The notes beneath the pieces are model-generated. The model was not told the DNA's origin. It saw only the letters and a program-made list of their open reading frames with translations, and ran no database searches. 64,000 nucleotides of DNA from Sphingomonas crusticola (GTDB lineage Bacteria > Pseudomonadota > Alphaproteobacteria > Sphingomonadales > Sphingomonadaceae), in NCBI RefSeq assembly GCF_003391115.1, contig NZ_QTJP01000001.1, positions 2,046,001 to 2,110,000 on the forward strand, read 5' to 3'. This document shows positions 1 through 7,413 of this stretch, in pieces. Made by a program: the position numbers and the translations under genes. How positions within the stretch are numbered: the first letter of the stretch is position 1; each line of letters starts with the position of its first letter.

Positions 1-417
1 GGCTATGCGATCATTCAGGGCTATAGCGACAGGAAGAGCGAGGCCTTTGCCGTAGGCAAGCCAGGCCATGGCAATTGGCACGAACTCTACAGCCCCGATC
101 CGGTCGCGGCCTTGGATTATTATGCCGGCCAATATGGCTGGACCAGGGGCATGACCATGCCGATGGGCGCGATGGGCGACTACCAATTGGTCCAGGCCGA
201 CGGCGTCGACATCGGCGGCATGATGCGCGCGCCGGAAAATGTACCGCCCTCATGGGGCTATTATTTCGGCGTGGACGCCGCCGCCGATGCGATCGAGCGG
301 GCCAAGGCTAATGGCGGTGCGGTCCTGAATGGGCCGATGGAGGTGCCGGGGCCAATGTACATTGCCCAGCTGACGGATCCGCAGGGTGCCTATGTCGCCG
401 TAGTCGGGCCGCGCTGA
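1..417 (+). CDS. VOC family (glyoxalase/bleomycin-resistance fold) protein, 5' end cut off
   Basis: The reading frame is open from base 1 and stops at 415-417, so only the last 138 residues are visible. The fragment reads like the C-terminal half of a two-module VOC protein. It has an NWHELYS segment, typical of the opening strand of a VOC unit, then a DYY..YGW helix and a closing PGPMYIAQLTDPQGAYVAVVG-type strand rich in metal-site-like positions (H, E). VOC proteins bind a metal in paired beta-alpha-beta-beta-beta units and include glyoxalases, dioxygenases and resistance proteins. The substrate cannot be inferred. A second VOC gene follows 36 bases downstream, so the two are probably co-transcribed. 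Confidence 0.8.
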   Translation, partial: GYAIIQGYSDRKSEAFAVGKPGHGNWHELYSPDPVAALDYYAGQYGWTRGMTMPMGAMGDYQLVQADGVDIGGMMRAPENVPPSWGYYFGVDAAADAIERAKANGGAVLNGPMEVPGPMYIAQLTDPQGAYVAVVGPR

Positions 418-453
418 AACGCGGCACCAAAACGATATTTCAGGAGAGAGACG

Positions 454-939
454 ATGGCCCGTATCACCCCCTGCCTCTGGTATGATGGAACTGCCGAAGA
501 GGCGGCCAAGCTTTACGCCAGCATATTTCCCGATTCCTCGGTCGATGCGGTCCATCGCGCGCCCGCGGATTATCCGAGCGGCAAGGCCGGCGACGTCCTC
601 ACGGTGGATTTCACCGTACTCGGCATGAAGTTCATGGGGCTGAACGGCGGACCCTACTTCCAATTGAACGAGGCGGTTTCCTTCCAGGTCCACACTGCGG
701 ATCAGGAAGAGACCGACCGTTACTGGGACGCGATTATCGCCAACGGCGGCGCGCCCAACGCGTGCGGCTGGTGCAAGGACAAGTTCGGCCTGTCCTGGCA
801 GATTACGCCGAAGGTGCTGACGGAGATGATGACGAGCAAGGATGCTGCCGCATCCAAGCGCGCGATGGAGGCGATGATGACGATGCACAAGATCGACATT
901 GCGGCGTTGGAGCGCGCTTTCCGCGGAGAGGAAGCGTGA
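454..939 (+). CDS. VOC family protein, PhnB/3-demethylubiquinone-methyltransferase-like
   Basis: This 161-residue protein opens with ITPCLWYDGTAEEAAKLYASIFP, characteristic of the PhnB-like VOC subgroup often mislabelled 3-demethylubiquinone-9 3-methyltransferase. The middle has the FMGLNGGPYF and VSFQVHT strands and the C-terminal half has WCKDKFGLSWQITP. Its length is normal for the group. An AGGAGAGAG ribosome site lies a few bases before ATG 454. It follows another VOC gene in the same direction. No catalytic role can be assigned: the family fold is secure and the function is unknown. Confidence 0.85.
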   Translation: MARITPCLWYDGTAEEAAKLYASIFPDSSVDAVHRAPADYPSGKAGDVLTVDFTVLGMKFMGLNGGPYFQLNEAVSFQVHTADQEETDRYWDAIIANGGAPNACGWCKDKFGLSWQITPKVLTEMMTSKDAAASKRAMEAMMTMHKIDIAALERAFRGEEA

Positions 940-1001
940 GCGCGGATTTTTTTCGAGCTCTCGATCGAATGCACCGTCGAGACGGTCGCGAAGAGGCTGG
1001 T

Positions 1002-1018
1002 CGGGACGTAAGCGTCCC
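1002..1018 (-). terminator. Short hairpin after the J-domain gene
   Basis: CGGGACG and CGTCCCG flank a 3-base loop a few bases past the stop of the leftward J-domain gene. There is no clear U-run on the minus strand, so termination is only a guess. It also lies between two convergent genes, where a bidirectional element would fit. Confidence 0.3.
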
Positions 1019-1024
1019 GCCGCA

Positions 1025-1615
1025 TCAGGCGAAGGCGGCCGCGCCCTTCAGCAGCTTGTAGGAATCGATCACCTCCTGCAGTGCTTTCTCGTGCCTGCGA
1101 TCGCCGCCGTTACGGTCGGGATGATAGCGCCGCACCAATTCGCTGTAGCGTTCGCGCAGCGCGCGGCGATCGACATCCGCCTCCAGCCCCAGCACGCGCA
1201 ACGCACGACGCTCGTTGTCGCTGAGCGGCTTGCCGTCCTTACGCGCGGCGTGGCGGCCGGTGCCATAACGGGCCTGGATCGCATCAAGCGGATCGAGGAA
1301 GTCGGCCCAGCGCGGCGTGCCGCCAGCCCCGACGTTGAAGGCGCGCGTCTCGCGCTCCCAGCCGGCATAGGGGCGCTGTTGCGCGTTGATCTCTTCGGCG
1401 CTCATGCCGTTGAAGAAATTGTAGCGCCCGTTGAATTCGCGCACATGATTCAGGCAGAGGAAGCGCCATTCACCGGGTCCGTTGAAACCCGAACGCGGAC
1501 CGTCTTCCGGAGGCGCACGGAATTCGCCGGGCTCGGCGCATCCCGGCTCGCTGCACTGGCGCTCGCCCGGCACGCGACCGTGAAAACGCGGTTGTCTTTG
1601 CCCGGCATCTGCCAC
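1025..1615 (-). CDS. J-domain (DnaJ-like) protein
   Basis: This 196-residue protein has a C-terminal J-domain of about 60 residues with the HPD motif in RRYHPDRNGGD, the Hsp70-stimulating loop. The N-terminal half has two close cysteine motifs (CSEPGCAEPGEF, and C in FLCLNHVREFN) that could bind a metal, followed by YNFFNGMS and RPYAGWERETRAF. That layout is typical of sphingomonad cytoplasmic J proteins annotated only as DnaJ domain proteins. I chose GTG 1615, which has AAGGGAG eight bases upstream. An ATG four bases earlier is out of frame. It is divergent from bolA. The client is unknown; it probably acts with DnaK. Confidence 0.8.
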   Translation of the reverse strand: MADAGQRQPRFHGRVPGERQCSEPGCAEPGEFRAPPEDGPRSGFNGPGEWRFLCLNHVREFNGRYNFFNGMSAEEINAQQRPYAGWERETRAFNVGAGGTPRWADFLDPLDAIQARYGTGRHAARKDGKPLSDNERRALRVLGLEADVDRRALRERYSELVRRYHPDRNGGDRRHEKALQEVIDSYKLLKGAAAFA

Positions 1616-1651
1616 GCATGATTCTCCCTTAAACCCCGCTATATAAGAAGC

Positions 1652-1939
1652 ATGACGCAAACTCCCACCGGTCCCGTGGCCACCCAGATCGAACAATTGC
1701 TTCGGGCCGCCCTAGCGCCTGAACGGCTTGCCGTGATCGACGACAGCATCAAGCATCGCGGCCACGCCGGCCACGATCCGCGCGGCGAAAGCCACTTCAC
1801 CGTCGAGATCACGGCTAAGGCTTTTGCGGGTAAGGCGCGCGTGCAGCGCCACCGGCTGGTCAATCAGGCCTTAGCGGATCTGCTGCGCGATCGTGTCCAT
1901 GCGCTGGCGATCGTGGCGCGCGCCCCGGACGAGGGCTGA
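1652..1939 (+). CDS. bolA: BolA family protein
   Basis: This 95-residue protein has the BolA core: an N-terminal helix, IDDSIKHRGHAG, then SHFTVEIT, FAGKARVQRHRLVNQALADLL and a C-terminal strand HALAIVARAP. BolA proteins bind DNA and form [2Fe-2S] complexes with monothiol glutaredoxins, linking iron status and stress to morphology. The histidines in the HRGHAGH segment and H in the VQRH helix match the usual cluster-ligand positions. It is divergent from the J-domain gene and six bases before the SRAP gene, so it may be co-transcribed with the latter. Confidence 0.9.
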   Translation: MTQTPTGPVATQIEQLLRAALAPERLAVIDDSIKHRGHAGHDPRGESHFTVEITAKAFAGKARVQRHRLVNQALADLLRDRVHALAIVARAPDEG

Positions 1940-1945
1940 CGCGTC

Positions 1946-2566
1946 ATGTGCAACGAATTTGCCCGCCGCATTTCGCTTGATCAGCTTCGCGCCGGGTGGG
2001 TCGCGGCGGACACGAAATTGCTCTTCCCCGAAGCGCTGCCAAACATGCCCGCGCTGGACAGCATCCGCATCACCGATCCGGCTATCATCATCCGCGCAGC
2101 GCAGCGAGAAGAGGGTGCCGAGGTAATAACCCGCCGGTGGAGCTGGCCCCAGGCCAACGGCAAGCCGGTCTACAATTTTCGATCCGACGGGCGCGAATTC
2201 ACCAACGGCGTCACAAGCGGCCGCTGCCTGATTCCTGCCGACGGATTTTACGAGTTCACCACTCCGCCTCCAGCGCGCGAAGGCGAAGCTCCAACGAAAA
2301 AGCCGGCAAAGTCGAAATGGGAACTGCGCCTGCGCGGGTTCGACTGGTTCTGTATCGCGGGGCTGTGGCGGACCGATCCGAATGTTGGCGAGGCGTGGAC
2401 GATGCTGACCACGGCTCCAGGTCCGGACATAGCGCCGTTTCATGATCGCCAGGTCGTCCTGCTTACCCCCGCCGATTATGCGCGCTGGCTCGACGGCTCC
2501 GCACCCGCGGCGGAGCTGTGCCGTCCGCTTTCCGCCGGCACGCTCGACGTACGGCAGGTGCGCTGA
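1946..2566 (+). CDS. SOS response-associated peptidase (SRAP/YedK, HMCES family)
   Basis: This 206-residue protein has all SRAP catalytic positions. Cys2 comes immediately after the initiator Met (MCNEF), which forms the thiazolidine cross-link with abasic sites. Asn77 lies in PVYNFRSDG, Glu103 in IPADGFYEF and His166 in DIAPFHDRQV. The family protects single-stranded abasic DNA through a self-reversible DNA-protein link. The start cannot lie upstream because Cys2 must become the N-terminus. The family is often near SOS genes, but I see no LexA box at this gene; it is instead tight behind bolA. Confidence 0.93.
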   Translation: MCNEFARRISLDQLRAGWVAADTKLLFPEALPNMPALDSIRITDPAIIIRAAQREEGAEVITRRWSWPQANGKPVYNFRSDGREFTNGVTSGRCLIPADGFYEFTTPPPAREGEAPTKKPAKSKWELRLRGFDWFCIAGLWRTDPNVGEAWTMLTTAPGPDIAPFHDRQVVLLTPADYARWLDGSAPAAELCRPLSAGTLDVRQVR

Positions 2567-2653
2567 TCGCCGATCGGCAGGCGCATTGACGCGGACGGCA
2601 CGGAGGATCAGCATCTTGCCATCGCCGCGAGGCGATCCGGAGGAGAGACGAAG

Positions 2654-3073
2654 ATGATCCAGTTTCGCGCCGCTTTGATCCTGCTCGCTGCCGCCGCCCC
2701 CATTCCCGTTGCCGCAGCGACGACCAAATTCCAGGTGCAACTGGCCGGCGCCGCCGAGGTGCCGGGGCCGGGTGCCGCCCAGGGGATGGGAGAGGCTGCA
2801 CTGACTTTCGACACCGGCAAGAACCAGCTCTGCTACCGGCTCCACGCCATGGGTACCGACACGCCGACGATGGCGCATATCCACAAAGGTGCGGCCGGCA
2901 CTGCCGGCGGGGTCGTCCTACCGCTCACCGCGCCCACCGACGGGACGTCCGAGGGCTGCGCGGCGGTTGCGCGCGACCTGCTCGCGGCGATCCTGGCGAC
3001 GCCCTCCGACTATTACGTCAACGTGCATACCGCCGCCTTCCCGGCTGGGGCACTGCGCGGCCAGCTCAAGTAG
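2654..3073 (+). CDS. Exported CHRD-domain protein
   Basis: This 139-residue protein has an N-terminal signal peptide (MIQFRAALILLAAAAPIPVAAA) and then a single CHRD domain. Typical elements are FQVQLAGAAEVPGPG, GEAALTFD, LCYRLHA, MAHIHKG, GGVVLPL, DYYVNVHT and the closing PAGALRGQL. CHRD domains occur in chordin and in many bacterial exported proteins of unknown role; the conserved HIH and NVHT histidines suggest a metal site. A strong GGAGGAGAG site precedes ATG 2654. Its neighbours are small stress-type proteins. Confidence 0.9.
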   Translation: MIQFRAALILLAAAAPIPVAAATTKFQVQLAGAAEVPGPGAAQGMGEAALTFDTGKNQLCYRLHAMGTDTPTMAHIHKGAAGTAGGVVLPLTAPTDGTSEGCAAVARDLLAAILATPSDYYVNVHTAAFPAGALRGQLK

Positions 3074-3201
3074 CGGTTGCCCGGATCCTGCGGCCGGACG
3101 GCAGGCCGTGGAGGTATGAAAATGGGACGAGCGCCCCGGCACGCCGGGTCCTTTATGCGAGCAAGGGCGTTCTGCCCCTGTCTTAATCGAAGGAATTGCG
3201 C

Positions 3202-3660
3202 ATGGCCGGCAACGACCACGATATCAGCACGCTCAACTCGTTAATCGCCACCACCCTCGACAGCGTCGAAGGTTATCGCGAGGCGTCGAAGGACATTGAA
3301 GGCGGGCGCCTCGGTGCCCTGTTCAGTGATCGCGCCAACGAACGAACGCAAGTTGCCACCGCGCTTCAGGGTGAAGTGAGCCGCGTTGGCGGCTCTCCTG
3401 CACAGGGTGGCACGTTGCTCGGCGGCGCCCATCGCATGTTCGTCAATCTGAAGGCTGCGGTTACGGGACAGGACAAGCAGGCGATCGTCAACGAGGTCGA
3501 GCGCGGCGAGGATCATATCAAAGCGAAGTTCGAAGACGCGCTCAAGGATGATGCGCTGTCCTCGGCGGTGCGCGCGGCAATCGAAGCGGGCTACGGATCG
3601 GTTCGTGCAGGTCACGATCAGATGCGCGACCTCAAACATGCGCTGGAAGCTACCCACTGA
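3202..3660 (+). CDS. PA2169/DUF2383 family four-helix protein
   Basis: This 152-residue ferritin-like helical protein opens with ISTLNSLIATTLDSVEGYREASKDIE, diagnostic of DUF2383 (PA2169 family). The remainder has FSDRANERTQVATALQGEV, GTLLGGAHRMFVNLK, a DKQAIVNEVERGEDHIKAKFEDAL helix and a final helix. These proteins are usually stress-inducible and their biochemical function is unknown. I chose ATG 3202, with AAGGA eight bases upstream, over an in-frame TTG at 3196 that lies too close to the ribosome site. It is followed by another small stress-type gene. Confidence 0.88.
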   Translation: MAGNDHDISTLNSLIATTLDSVEGYREASKDIEGGRLGALFSDRANERTQVATALQGEVSRVGGSPAQGGTLLGGAHRMFVNLKAAVTGQDKQAIVNEVERGEDHIKAKFEDALKDDALSSAVRAAIEAGYGSVRAGHDQMRDLKHALEATH

Positions 3661-3729
3661 ACCGCCTCACCATCGGCGCCCTTTGACATCATTGTTACCG
3701 GGTTAGGCCCCCACCCAGGAGTATCTGTT

Positions 3730-4179
3730 ATGGGTATTTTCGACAGCATCAAGCACGCTATCTTCGGCGATCACGGCCCGCTCGGTTCGTTCAACCACCC
3801 GGTGTCCTCGCCGGGGGCGGCCGCCAATCCCGACACCGCGAATCGCGCGGCGATCCCGATGGGCAACGCTGCGCCACAGGCGGCGCCCGCCGCGCAAGGA
3901 ACGCCCGCCACGGCCGCCACGCCGGTCGACGTCGAGGCGATCCTGACTCAACGCGCAGCCGCCGCCGGCCGGCCGAGCAATTGGCGCACGTCGATCGTCG
4001 ACCTGCTGCAATTGCTCGGGCTCGATTCAAGTTTGCAGGCGCGCAAGGAGCTTGCCAACGAGCTCAACATTCACGTGGGGGCAGACGGCAGCGCCGAGGA
4101 GAATATCGCGCTTCATAAGGCGGTCATGCAAAAGCTGGCAGCCAATGGCGGCAAGGTTCCGGCCGACCTGACGGCCTGA
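3730..4179 (+). CDS. DUF3597 domain-containing protein
   Basis: This 149-residue protein starts MGIFDSIKHAIFG. An Ala/Pro-rich linker runs from about residues 30 to 62, and a DUF3597 domain follows with VDVEAILTQRAA, NWRTSIVDLLQLLGLDSSLQARKELANEL and a final helix. The domain resembles small LysM/BON-neighbour domains of unknown function and is common in proteobacteria as a short cytoplasmic protein. AGGAG precedes ATG 3730. A perfect 11-bp hairpin sits just after its stop. Confidence 0.88.
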   Translation: MGIFDSIKHAIFGDHGPLGSFNHPVSSPGAAANPDTANRAAIPMGNAAPQAAPAAQGTPATAATPVDVEAILTQRAAAAGRPSNWRTSIVDLLQLLGLDSSLQARKELANELNIHVGADGSAEENIALHKAVMQKLAANGGKVPADLTA

Positions 4180-4196
4180 TCCCCTTGACCCTGCAC

Positions 4197-4225
4197 GTCA
4201 CCGCGCGCCTATTCCGCGCGGTGAC
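4197..4225 (+). terminator. Strong GC hairpin between the DUF3597 gene and the cold-shock gene
   Basis: GTCACCGCGCG (4197-4207) and CGCGCGGTGAC (4215-4225) form a perfect 11-bp stem around a 7-base loop. It lies 18 bases after the DUF3597 stop. The usual U-run is missing (GCAAACG follows), so it may be a weak terminator, an mRNA-stabilising hairpin or a REP-like unit. The rest of 4226-4428 is the long untranslated region before the cold-shock gene; it contains TTGACG at 4236 and a TTATAA near 4300 as possible promoter pieces. Confidence 0.45.
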
Positions 4226-4428
4226 GCAAACGTGGTTGACGACAAGCGTATCGGTTTCCGGTCCTGCCGTGGGGCTCTGTCCTTTTGAGTTCACCTGAGT
4301 TATAAGGTTAGGGCTACCAGTCGCAAATCGATGGTCTTTGGCGCTTTGCGGCCCTTCTTCCTTCTTTCCCTGCCCTTGGCTCGCACGAGGCCGCCCGACG
4401 TCCGGGTTGCCGCAGAAGGAAGCAGACT

Positions 4429-4638
4429 ATGACCACCGGAACCGTCAAATTTTTCAATGCCGACAAGGGCTATGGCTTTATCGCGCCGGAGGACGGTACC
4501 GCCGATGCCTTCGTGCATATCAGCGCCGTGGAGCGCGCCGGCCTGTCGACGCTGCAGCAGAATCAGCGCCTGAGCTACGAGCTCGAGACCGGCCGTAATG
4601 GCCGCGTCAGCGCGATCAACCTGCAGCCGCAGGACTAA
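4429..4638 (+). CDS. Cold-shock protein, CspA family
   Basis: This 69-residue single OB-fold protein carries both RNA-binding motifs: KGYGFI (RNP1) and DAFVHIS (RNP2), plus the opening TGTVKFFN. The C-terminus is slightly divergent (LSYELETGRNGRVSAINLQP). It acts as an RNA chaperone that melts mRNA structure. GAAGGAAG precedes ATG 4429. The roughly 200 bases upstream that lack a gene are consistent with the long structured 5' leader typical of csp mRNAs, but I cannot fold it by eye. Confidence 0.95.
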   Translation: MTTGTVKFFNADKGYGFIAPEDGTADAFVHISAVERAGLSTLQQNQRLSYELETGRNGRVSAINLQPQD

Positions 4639-4725
4639 GCTTGCATGTTCGGGCGGCGGTCTTTGGATCGCCGCCCGTCTTCCTTTGTTTCGCGTTCACG
4701 CACTGTCCCTGAGGAGATGTCCGGG

Positions 4726-4917
4726 ATGAACGAGAGCAGTCTCTACCGCGCGCGTGCCGAACAATGCCGCGCCGAAGCGGATGCCGCGACGCTCGATAAT
4801 GTCCGCGAGCGCTGCCTGCGCGCTGAATCCGCCTGGATCGCCATGGCGGAGCGGGGCGAACGCACCGATGCGATGCGTCTGTCGCGCGAGCCCAAGCCTG
4901 CAGCCGTCGAGCAGTAA
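4726..4917 (+). CDS. Small conserved protein of unknown function (63 residues)
   Basis: The protein has a YRARAEQCRAEADAATLDNV helix followed by RCLRAESAWIAMAERGER. That pattern (YRxRAxxCRxxAxxAxLxNVRxRxLRxAxAWxxMA) recurs, in my recollection, in many short alphaproteobacterial proteins of unknown role. It is predicted entirely helical and probably cytoplasmic. I chose ATG 4726 because GAGGAG lies nine bases upstream. ATG 4717 directly abuts that site, and the ATG at 4645 has no ribosome site. It follows the cold-shock gene in the same direction. Confidence 0.75.
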   Translation: MNESSLYRARAEQCRAEADAATLDNVRERCLRAESAWIAMAERGERTDAMRLSREPKPAAVEQ

Positions 4918-4967
4918 TCCACAAGCGAACGGGCGGAGCGCAAAGCCCCGCCCGCCGCCGTACGGAA

Positions 4968-5240
4968 TCAGCCGGCGGTTGGAGCAGGCGTCCGGCGCTT
5001 CGGGACCGGATACGAGACCAGTTGATTGCCGATCGTGCCGCGCACGTAGCCGTTCTTGACGCGCAGTTCGAAGGCGTTGCCGGCGGTACGGTCTTCCCCC
5101 TTCAACACCTGGACGTCGCCCACCTGAGTAACGGTCCCGACGATGCGGTGACCTTCCCAGGTAAAATCGATCGGGGTGTCGGCGAAGGCAGGGGCCGCGA
5201 TTGCAACAGCAGCGAATGCAGTGAGGACAAATTTGGTCAT
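4968..5240 (-). CDS. Small exported protein of unknown function
   Basis: This 90-residue protein has a clear signal peptide (MTKFVLTAFAAVAIAAPAFA, then DTPIDF). The mature part, about 70 residues, is predicted to be beta-rich: FTWEGHRIVGTVTQVGDVQVLKGEDR, FELRVKNGYVRGTI, QLVSYPV. It ends in a Pro/Thr/Ala-rich tail. There are no cysteines. It is probably periplasmic. I do not recognise the family. It is convergent with the preceding 63-residue gene and divergent from the HIT lipoprotein gene. Confidence 0.72.
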   Translation of the reverse strand: MTKFVLTAFAAVAIAAPAFADTPIDFTWEGHRIVGTVTQVGDVQVLKGEDRTAGNAFELRVKNGYVRGTIGNQLVSYPVPKRRTPAPTAG

Positions 5241-5458
5241 CTTGGCAACTCCGTATTGGGGTGTGCCTCTCGCTGAACCATGTTTTCGTTGTGCACTGCA
5301 GCATTACCCGCCAGGCTAGTTTCTCGGCGATTGAGAAGACGTGTCGGGCGGGTGCGTTGCACGCATGCGGGCGAACACGTGCGCCGACAGCCCGACCATG
5401 TTAGGGGCCCTGAATCGCCGCCGTCACAGCAGACGCGGCAATCCCGCAAGGAATGGTG

Positions 5459-5968
5459 ATGCGCATCTGGATTCTGGGCGTGGCTGCGACGCTGGCTCTG
5501 ACGGGCTGTACGGGCGCCCCCCTGAACTCCATCCCCCTCACCGGCACTTACGATCCTACCAATATCTTCGCCAAGATCATTCGCGGCGAGGCCAAGTCGG
5601 TGAAGGTCTACGAGACCGATCGGGTGCTGGCCTTCATGGATCATGCGCCAGCGTCACCCGGGCATGTCCTCGTCATCTCCAAGGTCAGCCATGCGCGAAC
5701 GCTGCTGGAAATGCACCCGCAGGATTATGACGAGGTCATGGCCGCGGTTCGAAAGGTGGCGTTGGCGGAGGTCAAGGCGCTCGATTTGAAGGGCTTCACC
5801 ATCATCGAGAATAATGGGCTCGGTCAATCGGTGCCGCACCTCCATGTCCACATCATTCCCCGTTACGGCCGCATCCGCATCAAGGAGACGGCCGCGCCAA
5901 TCGCATCCGATGCCCAGCTGGAAGTGATTGCGGCGAAGATCAGGGCCGTGCTGGCGACGATGCCATGA
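5459..5968 (+). CDS. HIT-family (histidine triad) protein with a lipoprotein signal
   Basis: This 169-residue protein contains a complete HIT domain. It starts at YDPTNIFAKIIRGEA, continues with VLAFMDHAPASPGHVLVISK and ends with the histidine triad HLHVHIIPR, the nucleotide hydrolase/transferase active site. Before it lies a 17-residue lipoprotein signal (WILGVAATLALTGC) with lipobox LTGC and Cys17. I chose ATG 5459, which has AAGGA six bases upstream; ATG 5453 abuts the site. HIT proteins are normally cytoplasmic, so the lipobox is unusual. The stop overlaps the truB start (ATGA). Confidence 0.88.
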   Translation: MRIWILGVAATLALTGCTGAPLNSIPLTGTYDPTNIFAKIIRGEAKSVKVYETDRVLAFMDHAPASPGHVLVISKVSHARTLLEMHPQDYDEVMAAVRKVALAEVKALDLKGFTIIENNGLGQSVPHLHVHIIPRYGRIRIKETAAPIASDAQLEVIAAKIRAVLATMP

Positions 5969-6948
5969 CGGGCGCGCCGCTGCATGGCTGGATCATCCTC
6001 GACAAGCCGGTGGGGCTGGGTTCGACGCAGGCGGTCAGCGCGGTCAAGCGCGCCTTGCGGACCGGGGGGCATGGCAAGGCCAAGGTTGGCCACGGCGGCA
6101 CGCTCGATCCGCTCGCCAGCGGCGTGCTGCCAATCGCGATCGGCGAGGCGACCAAGCTGTCCGGGCGCATGCTCGACGCCGACAAGGCGTATGATTTCAC
6201 CATCCGCTTCGGCGAAGAGACAGACACGCTCGACGCGGAGGGCGCGGTCATAGGCAGAAGCGATGTTCGGCCGACGCTGGCGGAGGTCGAGGCAGTACTG
6301 ACCCGCTTTACCGGTCCGATCAGCCAGATACCGCCGGCTTATTCGGCGTTGAAGGTGGACGGGAAGCGGGCCTACGATCTGGCGCGCGCCGGTGAGACGG
6401 TCGAGCTGGCGAGCCGCAACGTGACGATCCACGCGCTCACGGTTCGTCAACCCGGACTTGTTCCGAGGTCCTCCGAGCCACGTGCGTCAGCGCAAGCCGT
6501 AGAATGGATGCCGGAACAAGCCCGGCATGACGGGCTGCACCACGACATCACGCTCTCGGCCCGCGTCTCGAAGGGCACCTACATACGGTCGCTCGCCCGC
6601 GACATCGCTTACGCGCTGGGCACGGTGGGTCACGTGACCATGCTTCGCCGTACCAAAGCGGGCCCCTTCGCCCTTGAATCGGCGATATCGCTGGACATAT
6701 TGGACCAAGCCGCTAAGGACGCGCGGCTGCAGGAGCTGCTCTTGCCGCTGACGGCCGGACTGGACGACATCCCGGTTCTCGCCGTCTCCCCCGATCAGGC
6801 TCAAGCGCTCCGCCAGGGACGCCGGCTTATCGGTCACGCAGCGCCACCAGGTCTCAACCTCGCAATGCTGGGCGATTTGCCCGTCGCATTGGTCGAAGTC
6901 GGAACCGATATTTCGGTGGTGCGCGGTTTCAACCTGATGTCGGAGTGA
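5965..6948 (+). CDS. truB: tRNA pseudouridine(55) synthase TruB
   Basis: This 327-residue enzyme isomerises U55 to pseudouridine in the T-loop of tRNAs. The catalytic Asp48 is in GGTLDPLASG. Other family blocks are KAYDF near residue 72, PPAYSALKVDGKRAYDLAR, and KGTYIRSLARDIAYALG near residue 200. It starts inside the stop of the HIT gene and is followed six bases later by rpsO. Residues about 161-189 (PGLVPRSSEP...MPEQARHDG) have no counterpart in ordinary TruB and are encoded by a palindromic repeat; the frame is kept open and both flanking family blocks are intact. Confidence 0.95.
   Translation: MTGAPLHGWIILDKPVGLGSTQAVSAVKRALRTGGHGKAKVGHGGTLDPLASGVLPIAIGEATKLSGRMLDADKAYDFTIRFGEETDTLDAEGAVIGRSDVRPTLAEVEAVLTRFTGPISQIPPAYSALKVDGKRAYDLARAGETVELASRNVTIHALTVRQPGLVPRSSEPRASAQAVEWMPEQARHDGLHHDITLSARVSKGTYIRSLARDIAYALGTVGHVTMLRRTKAGPFALESAISLDILDQAAKDARLQELLLPLTAGLDDIPVLAVSPDQAQALRQGRRLIGHAAPPGLNLAMLGDLPVALVEVGTDISVVRGFNLMSE
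6446..6531 (+). repeat. Palindromic REP-like element inside truB
   Basis: Arms 6446-6465 and 6512-6531 are inverted repeats matching at 17 of 20 positions (GTCA..CCGG.CTTGTTCCG). The middle is about 46 bases. An intergenic copy at 18710-18794 has nearly identical arms and length (85 versus 86 bases). The element is read through in frame and adds about 29 residues to TruB just before the KGTYIRS block. Confidence 0.8.
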
Positions 6949-6954
6949 AGACAC

Positions 6955-7224
6955 ATGACGATCACCGCCGAACGCAAAGCCGAAGTCATCAAGGAACATG
7001 CCCGCAGCGAGGGCGACAGCGGCTCCCCCGAGGTCCAGATCGCAATCCTGACCGAGCGGATCGTCAACCTGACCGAGCATTTCAAGACCCACGCGAAGGA
7101 CAATCACTCGCGCCGTGGTCTGCTGATGATGGTGAACAACCGCCGCAGCCTGCTCGACTATCTCAAGCGCGAAGATGCTGCCCGCTACACCGCTTTGATC
7201 GGCAAGCTCGGCCTCCGCAAATAA
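6955..7224 (+). CDS. rpsO: 30S ribosomal protein S15
   Basis: This 89-residue protein has the S15 signature [33 protein letters not shown] and C-terminal [13 protein letters not shown]15 binds 16S rRNA early at the central-domain three-way junction. Its length matches the family. It lies between truB and pnp, the classic truB-rpsO-pnp order, with a strong terminator separating it from pnp. In enterobacteria S15 represses its own mRNA; whether that applies here is not visible. Confidence 0.98.
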   Translation: MTITAERKAEVIKEHARSEGDSGSPEVQIAILTERIVNLTEHFKTHAKDNHSRRGLLMMVNNRRSLLDYLKREDAARYTALIGKLGLRK

Positions 7225-7226
7225 TC

Positions 7227-7252
7227 AAAGGGCGCCCACGGGCGCCCTTTTC
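7227..7252 (+). terminator. Rho-independent terminator after rpsO
   Basis: AAAGGGCGCCC (7227-7237) pairs perfectly with GGGCGCCCTTT (7240-7250), followed by T-rich bases. It starts two bases after the rpsO stop and should separate rpsO from pnp, though read-through is common at this site in other bacteria. Confidence 0.85.
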
Positions 7253-7325
7253 GCATTCTGCTCATCCGTCGCCGGCATAGCCGCGACGAACTGACGGGAC
7301 CAATCGGCAATTCGGCCGACGTCCA

Positions 7326-7339
7326 GGGACCAAGGTCCC
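7326..7339 (+). promoter_or_regulatory. Hairpin in the pnp leader
   Basis: GGGACC and GGTCCC pair around AA, 75 bases before the pnp start, in an untranslated stretch of about 160 bases. In E. coli the pnp leader folds into a stem cut by RNase III for autoregulation. This hairpin is in the right place, but the longer RNase III stem is not obvious by eye. Confidence 0.35.
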
Positions 7340-7413
7340 ACACCGCCGCAGGCCGGTAAGCCTGCAATCGATGGCCCCGGCGCGCATCTGGCCGCCGGTG
7401 TGAAGGAAAACAC

